NCBI GenBank assembly: GCA_964511665.1
Contig: CAZEHA010000008.1
Coordinates: 1 to 64,000 of the forward strand
DNA length: 64,000 nucleotides
Direction of reading: 5' to 3'
From: JAGOEF01 sp964511665
GTDB lineage: Bacteria; Bacteroidota; Bacteroidia; Bacteroidales; ML635J-15
Part shown: positions 45,806 through 53,017 of the stretch, piece after piece
How the letters are laid out: every line of letters starts with the position of its first letter
Numbering within the stretch: position 1 is the stretch's first letter
Notes under the pieces: generated by a model
The model's input: the letters and a program-made list of their open reading frames with translations, nothing else
The model's database searches: none
What the model was told of the DNA's origin: nothing
Made by a program: the position numbers and the translations under genes

Positions 45806-45857
45806 TAAAAATAGTTAAAAACTCCCATATTTTCACATATTTACCCATATTTTCCCA
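45806..45857 (-). promoter_or_regulatory. MraZ-box array and probable mraZ promoter
   Basis: Read on the minus strand, TGGGA (45857-45853), TGGGT (45847-45843), TGTGA (45837-45833) and TGGGA (45827-45823) recur at an exact 10-bp period with the same AAATA spacer. This is the TGGGN-N5 pattern known for MraZ. A TATTTTTA -7-like element follows at 45813-45806, so the boxes overlap the expected -33 region. Autoregulation is inferred. Confidence 0.75.
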
Positions 45858-45934
45858 CATTGTTGAAAACTTTTATAGTGCATACAGTTTAAAATGTTGA
45901 AAATCAGGGAATAATGATGGATTGAAATTATTTG

Positions 45935-45942
45935 TATTTTTG
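45935..45942 (+). promoter_or_regulatory. Possible -7 element for the acyltransferase gene
   Basis: TATTTTTG at 45935-45942 matches TAnnTTTG and lies 24 bp before the acyltransferase start. No TTG occurs at the right distance upstream, so support is partial. Confidence 0.3.
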
Positions 45943-45965
45943 ACAAAAATTAACAATCGCATTCT

Positions 45966-46802
45966 ATGTCAGGCAAAGTCTTACAGATTGATTTAGAGCG
46001 GGTAATCGAAAACAAAAATCCCCGATTGAAGAAGCTGCTGCCCCGTTTTGTGATTAACTACCTTAAAAAAGTGGTACATCAGGGCGAGATAAACGATTTT
46101 TTCATGAAAGCTCATGGAAAGACAGGGCTCGATTTTGTTGATGCCATACTTACCAACTGGAATGTGGGCATTGAAGCGTATGGAACCGAGAATATACCCG
46201 ACTCGGGGCGTTTTATTTTTGCAGCGAATCATCCCATTGGTGGTGTAGAAAGCATTGCTTTTTTAAAAGTGGTTTCACAGAAATATAGTGAACTGAAATT
46301 TCCGGTGAACGATATCTTAATGGAACTGAAACCCCTGAATGATATTTTTATACCGATAAACAAGCACGGAGCACAAAGCAAAGTTGCCATAAAGGAATTC
46401 GACGAGTGCTTTGCAGGTAATAAGCAGATATTATATTTTCCGGCAGGTATATGTTCACGTCGCATAAAAGGTGAAATTATCGATTTAGAATGGAAGAAAA
46501 CATTTATAGCCAAGGCTGTTCAGCACAAGCGAGATGTAATACCTGTGTATATTGGCGGGCGCAACAGCAATTTCTTTTATCGATTGGCAAATCTGAGAAC
46601 CGGTTTGGGGATAAAGGCCAATATAGAAATGCTGTATTTGGTTGACGAAACATTCAGGCAATTCAACGGAACTATGCGATTGGTATTTGGGAAACCAATA
46701 CGCCATGAAACATTCAACACGTCTAAAACACAGCAGCAATGGGCGGCCTGGGTTAAAGAACGGGTATATGATTTATCGATAGCTTTACCGAATAAAACGT
46801 AA
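45966..46802 (+). CDS. 1-acyl-glycerol-phosphate acyltransferase family O-acyltransferase (GlsA/OlsA-like)
   Basis: A 278-residue PlsC-fold acyltransferase. The catalytic segment reads FAANHPIGGVES, with His and an acidic residue in an HPxGGxE arrangement rather than the classical HX4D. A later FPAGICSRR block matches motif III, and PVYIGGRNS a further family block. The gene that follows encodes a GNAT acyltransferase of the OlsB kind. In Bacteroides the glsB/glsA pair makes glycine lipids from glycine, a 3-hydroxy fatty acid and a second acyl group, and this gene would do the O-acylation step. Ornithine or serineglycine lipids are also possible. Assigned by motif and neighbour. Confidence 0.8.
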   Translation: MSGKVLQIDLERVIENKNPRLKKLLPRFVINYLKKVVHQGEINDFFMKAHGKTGLDFVDAILTNWNVGIEAYGTENIPDSGRFIFAANHPIGGVESIAFLKVVSQKYSELKFPVNDILMELKPLNDIFIPINKHGAQSKVAIKEFDECFAGNKQILYFPAGICSRRIKGEIIDLEWKKTFIAKAVQHKRDVIPVYIGGRNSNFFYRLANLRTGLGIKANIEMLYLVDETFRQFNGTMRLVFGKPIRHETFNTSKTQQQWAAWVKERVYDLSIALPNKT

Positions 46803-46820
46803 AGTAAGGCTTTGATATTT

Positions 46821-46854
46821 TTTGTTTTTAAAAAGCACATAATGTTTAATTTTG
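46821..46854 (+). promoter_or_regulatory. Possible promoter before the GNAT acyltransferase gene
   Basis: TAATTTTG at 46847-46854 fits TAnnTTTG, and TTTG at 46821-46824 lies about 22 nt before it. The gene may therefore be expressed on its own as well as with the upstream acyltransferase. Confidence 0.45.
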
Positions 46855-46879
46855 TGCAGTTGTCATTAAACTTGAGTGT

Positions 46880-47869
46880 ATGGAAAATATTATTCCGCCG
46901 GTCGACCGAAGTCTGCTGCTAAAAGAACTTGCCGAGAGTAAGCTGTTGCGGAAACCGAATTTTGGAAACACCGAATTGTATGTATTTTCGCATGAAGATT
47001 CTCCTAACTTAATGAAAGAGTTGGGTAGGGTGCGCGAAATTACTTTTCGCGATGCGGGCGGAGGTTCGGGAAAGAGTTGCGATTTAGATGCCTACGATTT
47101 GTCTGACAATCCATATCTTCAACTTATTGTGTGGGATCCCGAGGAGGAAGAAATGTTGGGAGGTTATCGGTTTATTCACGGGGCTGCGGTTATTGATAAT
47201 CCCGAACAATATTTGGCAACATCTAAGTTGTTTCGGTTCTCCGACAAGTTTATCGAAGATTATTTGCCTTATACCATCGAGTTGGGGAGGTCGTTTGTTC
47301 AACCCAAATACCAGCAGGGGCGCTATGCTCGTAAAGGAATGTTTGCGCTCGATAATTTATGGGATGGCTTGGGTGCACTCACTATTGAATATCCCGATAT
47401 ACAATATTTTTTTGGTAAAGTTACCATGTATAAGCATTTTGATGTGGAAGCACGAAATTATTTATTGGCCTTTATGCACAGGTATTTTCCCGATAACGAA
47501 CAACTGATTATGGCTCCCAACAGCATCAAAATAGATTTTGACAAGTACATTAAAACATTTAAGGCAAACAACTACAAAGCCGATTATAAAAAGTTGAGCA
47601 ATATTGTACGTAATGCAGGGGAACGAATCCCCCCGCTTATTAATGCGTACATGAACCTTTCTCCTTCGATGAAAACTTTTGGTACAATAGAGAACCCATA
47701 CTTTGGAGGGGTAGAAGAAACGGGTATTTTAATCTCGATAAGCGACATTTATCCTCCCAAAAAAGACAGGCATATACTCACTTATAAGAAACTGAATAAA
47801 CTGAAAACAATTCTTAACAGTAAAATTAGAATCAAGATAAAAATGAAGAAGCGGAAGAAAAAACTATAA
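46880..47869 (+). CDS. GNAT-family N-acyltransferase (GlsB/OlsB-like)
   Basis: A 329-residue protein of the hemolysin/OlsB-like acyltransferase kind. It has the VREITFRDAGGGSGKSCDLD region, LIVWDPEEEEMLGGYRF as the GNAT core strand, and YTIELGRSFVQPKYQ with ALDNLWDGLGAL. The C-terminus is strongly basic (residues about 300-329, ending KMKKRKKKL), which may favour the membrane surface. It should make the N-acyl bond of an amino-acid lipid with a 3-hydroxyacyl donor. It lies 77 bp after the O-acyltransferase. Its stop codon overlaps the stop of the convergent gene (CTATAA at 47864-47869). Confidence 0.8.
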   Translation: MENIIPPVDRSLLLKELAESKLLRKPNFGNTELYVFSHEDSPNLMKELGRVREITFRDAGGGSGKSCDLDAYDLSDNPYLQLIVWDPEEEEMLGGYRFIHGAAVIDNPEQYLATSKLFRFSDKFIEDYLPYTIELGRSFVQPKYQQGRYARKGMFALDNLWDGLGALTIEYPDIQYFFGKVTMYKHFDVEARNYLLAFMHRYFPDNEQLIMAPNSIKIDFDKYIKTFKANNYKADYKKLSNIVRNAGERIPPLINAYMNLSPSMKTFGTIENPYFGGVEETGILISISDIYPPKKDRHILTYKKLNKLKTILNSKIRIKIKMKKRKKKL

Positions 47870-48190
47870 ACGGTTTTGTAGCTGATGTTGTATAGAACGG
47901 GCAAATTTCTTCATTTTCGGATACCAAAAAATATAATAGGCAATCAAGGGTAGTATCATTCCCAGCATAAGTACGCTAAAATAGAATGCGCGTTTGCCTG
48001 CCCCCGAGCTAAATTCAGGGAATATTGTTACTGAATTGTTTTTAACAAACATGATGGCTCCGGCAAACGATCTTCCCGAAATCCTGTACTGATTCTTTCC
48101 AATCTTTGTTATCGATTTCACTCCATCGAATGTTGATATCGACGACACGAGTGCTTCAATTTCAATCGGATTATCAAATTTAATTTTCAT
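47864..48190 (-). CDS. Small membrane protein of unknown function
   Basis: A 108-residue protein. Residues 1-60 form an alpha/beta region with no recognised family; a single transmembrane helix follows near FYFSVLMLGMILPLIAYYIF and then a short basic tail. It has no signal peptide. It converges on the GNAT acyltransferase gene and the two stop codons overlap. No function can be given. Confidence 0.65.
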   Translation of the reverse strand: MKIKFDNPIEIEALVSSISTFDGVKSITKIGKNQYRISGRSFAGAIMFVKNNSVTIFPEFSSGAGKRAFYFSVLMLGMILPLIAYYIFWYPKMKKFARSIQHQLQNRL

Positions 48191-48248
48191 AGTTTTTCGA
48201 AAAACGAGTTAAAAGTAATTATTATATTTTTTAAAACAATTTGTTTTA

Positions 48249-48256
48249 TATTTTTG
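48249..48256 (+). promoter_or_regulatory. Possible -7 element for the OmpA-family gene
   Basis: TATTTTTG at 48249-48256 matches TAnnTTTG, 15 bp before the ATG at 48272. No correctly spaced TTG was found. Confidence 0.35.
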
Positions 48257-48271
48257 GGTTAATATTATGCT

Positions 48272-49630
48272 ATGAGCCGATTTTTATCGCTATGTGTATT
48301 CACAATGGTTTGGGTGCCTGTTTTATGGGCGCAGAATCTGGTTCCCAATCCCAGTTTCGAAAATGCATGGACATGTCCAAAGTATTTTTACACTGAACCG
48401 GTAAACGAAGTTATTCCACAATGGAAAAACCCAACACGCGGTACCCCCGATTATTTTAATCGTTGCGCCGATAGCATTGTTTCTATTCCCGACAATTTTG
48501 CAGGAAGTATCGATGCACAGGATGGCAATGCATATATTGGTATAATATTGCGCGAAACATTCGACTGCGAATTTCGCCGCGAGGGCATTTCACGCGAATA
48601 TATTCAGGTTGAACTGAAGCAGCCACTTAAATACGGTCAGCTTTATTGTTATAGTATGTATTATGCGCTGTCGTGCCGTTCTCCTTTTGCTGTTGATGCA
48701 CTTGGGGTGTCGTTTACGCGCACCCGTATTAAAACTCGGGATGCCGGCCAGATTTTGCAAATGCCGCAGGTTACCAACCTACCAGGGCATATCATGAAAA
48801 ACAAAGGCCACTGGGTTGAACTTTGTGGAATTTATCGTGCACGAGGGAAGGAGAAATATCTTACCATCGGAAATTTCTTCGATGATGTGGCCACCTCCTA
48901 CGAACGGCTGTATGATGAAACCTGCGATTCAAATTTTGTGTATGCTTACTATTATATCGACAATGTGCGATTTTACGAAATCGATTATGAATTTGAATGT
49001 GGTTGCGAAAACGAATTTTCGGTGGGCTCCGATTGGAAGTCTGACAGATACGACGCAAAAACAGGCTTCAATACCCGAAAAACCGAAATTGCCGATGCTA
49101 CCAATACTCAGGTAGGCGATAGCAACAATAACACTGATAACAACAACCAACATCAACATCCCAATGATTCAAATTGGAATGAGGCAAATAGCAATTCGAA
49201 CAATTCCAACAATGGTTTTAATAATTCATTGGGTGATACAGCAAGCAATACACTCGATAATTTAGATTTAAACAAATCGGGCATTGGCGATTCGTTTCGC
49301 TTGAATCGGATTTTTTTCGAGTTCAATTCATCGGAATTGTTACCTCAATCGTACGACGAGATTAACAAGTTGCTTACGCTACTTAACCAAAACCCCAGGT
49401 TGCGCATCGAAATCAGAGGCCATACCGATGATGTGGGAAGTAAACAATATAACCGAAAACTGTCGATAGCCCGGGCAGCTTCGGTTTATAATTATCTGCT
49501 TGCCGAAGGAATAGAAAAATCGCGCATGAAATACAGAGGTTTCGGTAACGAAGTGCCGGTGGCTGACAATAGCACCGAGGCAGGACGGCAGTTGAACCGT
49601 CGTGTTGAAATAGTAATTGTTGAGTTATAA
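48272..49630 (+). CDS. OmpA-family outer-membrane protein with Asn-rich linker
   Basis: A 452-residue protein. A signal peptide (ending LWAQ) precedes an N-terminal domain of about 230 residues starting NLVPNPSFENAWTC, beta-rich and with several cysteines. A low-complexity linker dominated by Asn, Asp, Ser and His (residues about 275-325) follows. The C-terminal OmpA domain has FFEFNSSELLPQSYDEI, IRGHTDDVGSKQYN and GNEVPVADN with the final NRRVEIVI. The OmpA domain should bind peptidoglycan non-covalently, anchoring the protein at the outer membrane. The role of the N-terminal domain is unknown. The stop is followed within 10 bp by the sensor kinase gene. Confidence 0.88.
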   Translation: MSRFLSLCVFTMVWVPVLWAQNLVPNPSFENAWTCPKYFYTEPVNEVIPQWKNPTRGTPDYFNRCADSIVSIPDNFAGSIDAQDGNAYIGIILRETFDCEFRREGISREYIQVELKQPLKYGQLYCYSMYYALSCRSPFAVDALGVSFTRTRIKTRDAGQILQMPQVTNLPGHIMKNKGHWVELCGIYRARGKEKYLTIGNFFDDVATSYERLYDETCDSNFVYAYYYIDNVRFYEIDYEFECGCENEFSVGSDWKSDRYDAKTGFNTRKTEIADATNTQVGDSNNNTDNNNQHQHPNDSNWNEANSNSNNSNNGFNNSLGDTASNTLDNLDLNKSGIGDSFRLNRIFFEFNSSELLPQSYDEINKLLTLLNQNPRLRIEIRGHTDDVGSKQYNRKLSIARAASVYNYLLAEGIEKSRMKYRGFGNEVPVADNSTEAGRQLNRRVEIVIVEL

Positions 49631-49638
49631 CATTGTTT

Positions 49639-51417
49639 ATGAAACTCAACACATCTATTTCGATAAAACTTTCTCTTATAATAGTTTGTTTTGTTTCGCT
49701 GGCAATTTTTCTGATAGCTTCTTTTTCTTACTTCCAAACACGCGAAGCAATTATTGCACGAACATTCGATCAACTGAATTCTGTGAAATGGGAGAAACGC
49801 AAGCGTATTGAGAATTACTTCACCGAACGTATTAACGAATTAAGATTGTTGGCATCTATAAGCACCGTTACCGAGCTTGAAAAGATGATTTCGAGCTATC
49901 CCGATTACTTTGATGTAAGTGTTTTCAACAGAAGCGAAATTAAAAGTGATTTCGAAAACTACCTGAATATGCACAGCGATATCAACAAGGTGTTATTTGC
50001 TGTAAACAATAATCTGCTGCATATATCGCTGACAAACGACTCAATTGCTCTTAGTTCTGTCCCCGATGTTCTATCGGAAGAACTGTTCAATATGAACAGC
50101 GCCGATACCCTAAACGGATACTTTTTTTCTGATATTGTATTGCATGGCAACGAAGAGTTTGCAATGTATGTTTTTATACCGGTAGGCTCAGCCAAGCAGC
50201 ATGCTGCAATTGGGTTCGAAATTGATGCAAAAGCCATTTCTGACATTATGTTCGAAAATAACCCGTTTAATGGCTTGGGCAAATCGGGTGAAGCTTATTT
50301 GGTTGGGAGCGATACACTAATGAGAAGTCTTTCGAGATTCGAGAAAAAATCGATTCTTATCCGCAGAGCCGGAACCAGTGCGGTTAATGAAGCGCTACAG
50401 GGAATTGAAGGTACAGATATACTAAACGATTACCGGGGGGTGAAAGTGTTAAGCTCTTATGGCTTAATACAAATCAGCAATGTGAAATGGGCAATATTGG
50501 CCGAAATTGATTATAACGAAGCCATTATTCCCATTGTCGATTATCGTAACAATATGATTTTTTTAGGAATATTGTCGGCACTGTTGTTCACGGCATTAAT
50601 TATTTTTACCACACTTTCAATCACCAGGCCGGTTGTAAAACTAAAAAATGCTGCCATTGAAGTCTCAAAAGGCAACTACAATATGACTATTACGAACGAT
50701 AGTTACGATGAACTAGGACAATTAACGGTTGCTTTTAATCAAATGTTGAAAAAAATTGATGAGCAGCAAAAGTTTCTCGAAACTGAAAGAATTACTCGGC
50801 TCACAGAAATGATCGACTGGCAGGAAAATGAAAGGCAACGATTGTCGAGAGAATTGCACGACAGTTTAGGACAGGTGCTGTTGAGTATAAAAATGCGCAT
50901 CCAGAGAGCAAAAGGTAAAACCAACAACGACGACACTATTATATTTGAAACCAATCAGATGCTTGCTGAAACGGTTCAGGAAGTCCGTAATATTTCTAAC
51001 GATTTAATGCCTTCGGTGTTGGTGTCGTATGGCTTACAAGGATGTTTAAGAAATCTTTGCGATACGCTTTTATCAGCCTCGGGTATTCGTGCCAATCTTG
51101 AAACCAATATCGAAAATCTGTTGCCATCGAAAACCCAAATTTACTTGTACAGAATCATTCAGGAAGCAATCAACAATATCACAAAACACTCGGGTGCAAC
51201 CCGTGTCGATATCTCACTGTTGAAATCGGGTTCAGAAATTACACTGGTGATTGTTGACAATGGTATAGGTTTCGATGAACCCAAATCTCAATCAGGCAAA
51301 GGTCAGGGGCTTATTAATATCAAAGAACGAGCAGCTTTACTGAATGGAACTTGTAAAATTGAATCGGAAATAGGAAAAGGAACAACTATATTTGTAACAA
51401 TACCTTGTTGTATATGA
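49639..51417 (+). CDS. Membrane sensor histidine kinase (HisKA_3/NarX-type)
   Basis: A 592-residue protein from the ATG at 49639. A TM helix at residues about 10-31 is followed by an extracytoplasmic sensor region of about 270 residues (Cache-like by size and place, inferred), a second TM helix near residues 303-327 and a HAMP linker (TRPVVKLKNAAIEVSKGNY). The HisKA_3 dimerisation helix carries phospho-acceptor His407 in SRELHDSLGQ. The HATPase domain has the N-box IIQEAINNITKHS, DNGIGFD and GKGQGLINIKERA. It overlaps the response-regulator start by 4 bp (ATGA), so they form a two-component pair. The ligand is unknown. Confidence 0.93.
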   Translation: MKLNTSISIKLSLIIVCFVSLAIFLIASFSYFQTREAIIARTFDQLNSVKWEKRKRIENYFTERINELRLLASISTVTELEKMISSYPDYFDVSVFNRSEIKSDFENYLNMHSDINKVLFAVNNNLLHISLTNDSIALSSVPDVLSEELFNMNSADTLNGYFFSDIVLHGNEEFAMYVFIPVGSAKQHAAIGFEIDAKAISDIMFENNPFNGLGKSGEAYLVGSDTLMRSLSRFEKKSILIRRAGTSAVNEALQGIEGTDILNDYRGVKVLSSYGLIQISNVKWAILAEIDYNEAIIPIVDYRNNMIFLGILSALLFTALIIFTTLSITRPVVKLKNAAIEVSKGNYNMTITNDSYDELGQLTVAFNQMLKKIDEQQKFLETERITRLTEMIDWQENERQRLSRELHDSLGQVLLSIKMRIQRAKGKTNNDDTIIFETNQMLAETVQEVRNISNDLMPSVLVSYGLQGCLRNLCDTLLSASGIRANLETNIENLLPSKTQIYLYRIIQEAINNITKHSGATRVDISLLKSGSEITLVIVDNGIGFDEPKSQSGKGQGLINIKERAALLNGTCKIESEIGKGTTIFVTIPCCI

Positions 51418-52067
51418 ATACCGCAATAAAAATATTTTTACTCGACGACCATACCATGTTCAGAGACGGCATTAAAGCTGTGTTGAGCGACGAACCAAAC
51501 ATCGAAATTATTGGAGAATCAGGAAGCGCATCAGAATTATTCAGGAAACTGAACAATGTACTCCCCGATATTATTATTGCCGATATTTCTTTACCCGATA
51601 TTACGGGAATCGAAATAACATCGATGTTGCGTGAACAGTATCCACAAATAAAAGTTATGATGTTATCGATGCATCAAAATGAAGAATATGTGTTGAATGC
51701 GTGCAGGGCAGGTGCTATGGGCTACCTTCCCAAAGATACGGGAAAGGAAGAACTTATATTTGCAATAAATAAAATTGCAAATGGAGATACTTACTACAAC
51801 TCTGATATGTCGTCGAAAATTATAAAACGAATATCGCACAATTCACATGAGGAATCGCTCAATCCATTGCAGGAACTATCGAAGCGCGAAACCGAAATAC
51901 TAAAGTACTTTGCCGAAGGATTCTCGAATCACGAAATTGCAGAGAAACTGTTTATTAGCATTAGAACTGTGGAGTCACACAAAAACCACATCATGCAAAA
52001 GCTTATGCTGAAAACACAGGTTGATATGGTTAAAATAGCAATCAAATACAATTTAGTGAATCTTTAG
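51414..52067 (+). CDS. NarL/FixJ-type response regulator
   Basis: A 217-residue protein from the ATG at 51414. The receiver domain has acidic pocket residues in LLDDHTMFRDG, phospho-acceptor Asp57 in IADISLPDITGIE, and the conserved Lys in YLPKDTGKEEL. A LuxR-type helix-turn-helix closes it (LSKRETEILKYFAEGFSNHE, IAEKLFISIRTVESHKNHI). It should be phosphorylated by the kinase whose gene it overlaps. The nearest downstream unit, the TorF-like protein and Amt, is a plausible but unproven target. Confidence 0.94.
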   Translation: MNTAIKIFLLDDHTMFRDGIKAVLSDEPNIEIIGESGSASELFRKLNNVLPDIIIADISLPDITGIEITSMLREQYPQIKVMMLSMHQNEEYVLNACRAGAMGYLPKDTGKEELIFAINKIANGDTYYNSDMSSKIIKRISHNSHEESLNPLQELSKRETEILKYFAEGFSNHEIAEKLFISIRTVESHKNHIMQKLMLKTQVDMVKIAIKYNLVNL

Positions 52068-52131
52068 GTCAGGAAATTACGCGAATCACTGATTTTAATA
52101 TTGGTGAAACACCTAATATAATTCCGAATTA

Positions 52132-52150
52132 TTCATAACCTCTTCATAAC
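52132..52150 (+). promoter_or_regulatory. Direct repeat TTCATAAC x2 upstream of the TorF-like/amt genes
   Basis: TTCATAAC occurs at 52132-52139 and again at 52143-52150, an 11-bp period, about 53-71 bp before the TorF-like gene. A short inverted repeat, GGTG-AAA-CACC, lies at 52103-52113. Possible operator for the adjacent NarL-type regulator; function not shown. Confidence 0.35.
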
Positions 52151-52202
52151 AGGGTAATGCATTTTTGTAGAGATAATTAAATGCATAATAAAATCCTACA
52201 TT

Positions 52203-52979
52203 ATGAAAAACAAATTTCTTATTTCGTTGGTGCTGCTATCAGCATTGCTTGCTATTGATGTTAGTTCGAAAGCACAAGAAAGTCCCTTTCATGCAGGCCT
52301 CGATATTTGGAGTCGGTATGTTTGGCGTGGCACCGATTTTGGATCTTCACCCAGTTTACAGCCCTGCATCGAGTATTCAACACATGGTTTTACCATTGGT
52401 AGTTGGGGTGCTTACACCACCAGCTTAAATGCGCCTGCACAGGAAGCCGATTTGTATCTCTCGTATACTTTTCTGAATGATATGCTTTCTGTGATTGTTA
52501 CCGATTATTTTTTTCCTACCGATGGTGCGCTTAACGACTACTTCAATTATAAAAATGCAGAAACAGGGCATTATTTTGAAGCTGGTATTTCCTTCAACGG
52601 AACCGAAAACCTTCCGCTAAGTTTCTTCGCAGGAACTATGGTGTATGGCGCCGATTTAAATCATGCCGGAAACAATCGATATTCAACCTATGTTGAACTA
52701 AGCTATAATCCTAATATCAAAGGAACAGACTTTTCTGTATTTATGGCTGCAAACCTCACTGCAGCGTCTGATGCCGATTTGAATTACATCGATCCGATAA
52801 CCAATTTGGCATCTCCTTTCAATGGTTTTTATGGCAATAAACTCGGTGTAGTTCGCCTTGGAGTAAGTGCTTCTAAAACCATTAATATTACCGACAGTTA
52901 CGAACTGCCTCTATGTGTGATGCTACAAACTAACCCGATGAAGGGCAATATTTTTCTAACAGCAGGTATCAGTTTCTAA
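52203..52979 (+). CDS. TorF-like putative outer-membrane porin
   Basis: A 258-residue protein. A signal peptide (ending SSKAQ) is followed by the WSRYVWRGTDFGSSPSLQP segment typical of the TorF/Gcw_chp family, then alternating strands (SWGAYTTSL, ADLYLSYTF) and a final LTAGISF strand with a terminal Phe, as in outer-membrane barrels. The family is annotated as putative porin; the substrate is unknown. It directly precedes amt (38 bp), so it may help ammonium or another small solute cross the outer membrane. That link is inference from the neighbour. Confidence 0.8.
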   Translation: MKNKFLISLVLLSALLAIDVSSKAQESPFHAGLDIWSRYVWRGTDFGSSPSLQPCIEYSTHGFTIGSWGAYTTSLNAPAQEADLYLSYTFLNDMLSVIVTDYFFPTDGALNDYFNYKNAETGHYFEAGISFNGTENLPLSFFAGTMVYGADLNHAGNNRYSTYVELSYNPNIKGTDFSVFMAANLTAASDADLNYIDPITNLASPFNGFYGNKLGVVRLGVSASKTINITDSYELPLCVMLQTNPMKGNIFLTAGISF

Positions 52980-53003
52980 ACCTATTTCAATAATAATAAT
53001 AAA

Positions 53004-53009
53004 AGGAGG
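53004..53009 (+). promoter_or_regulatory. Strong Shine-Dalgarno sequence for amt
   Basis: AGGAGG at 53004-53009 lies 8 nt before the ATG at 53018. It is a full-consensus ribosome binding site, rare in this window where most starts have only A-rich leaders. Confidence 0.8.
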
Positions 53010-53017
53010 ATACAACT

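Noticed and set aside
45821..45860. Short tandem repeats CCCATATTTT resembling a mini-repeat or CRISPR-like array
   Set aside because: The 10-bp period, TGGGN core and place upstream of mraZ fit MraZ operator boxes; there are no spacers of CRISPR length.
52987..53005. A 19-nt sequence identical to 61281-61299 (AAT-rich stretch following the TorF-like and the T9SS genes)
   Set aside because: The shared stretch is mostly AAT triplets next to stop codons; low complexity in an AT-rich genome explains it.
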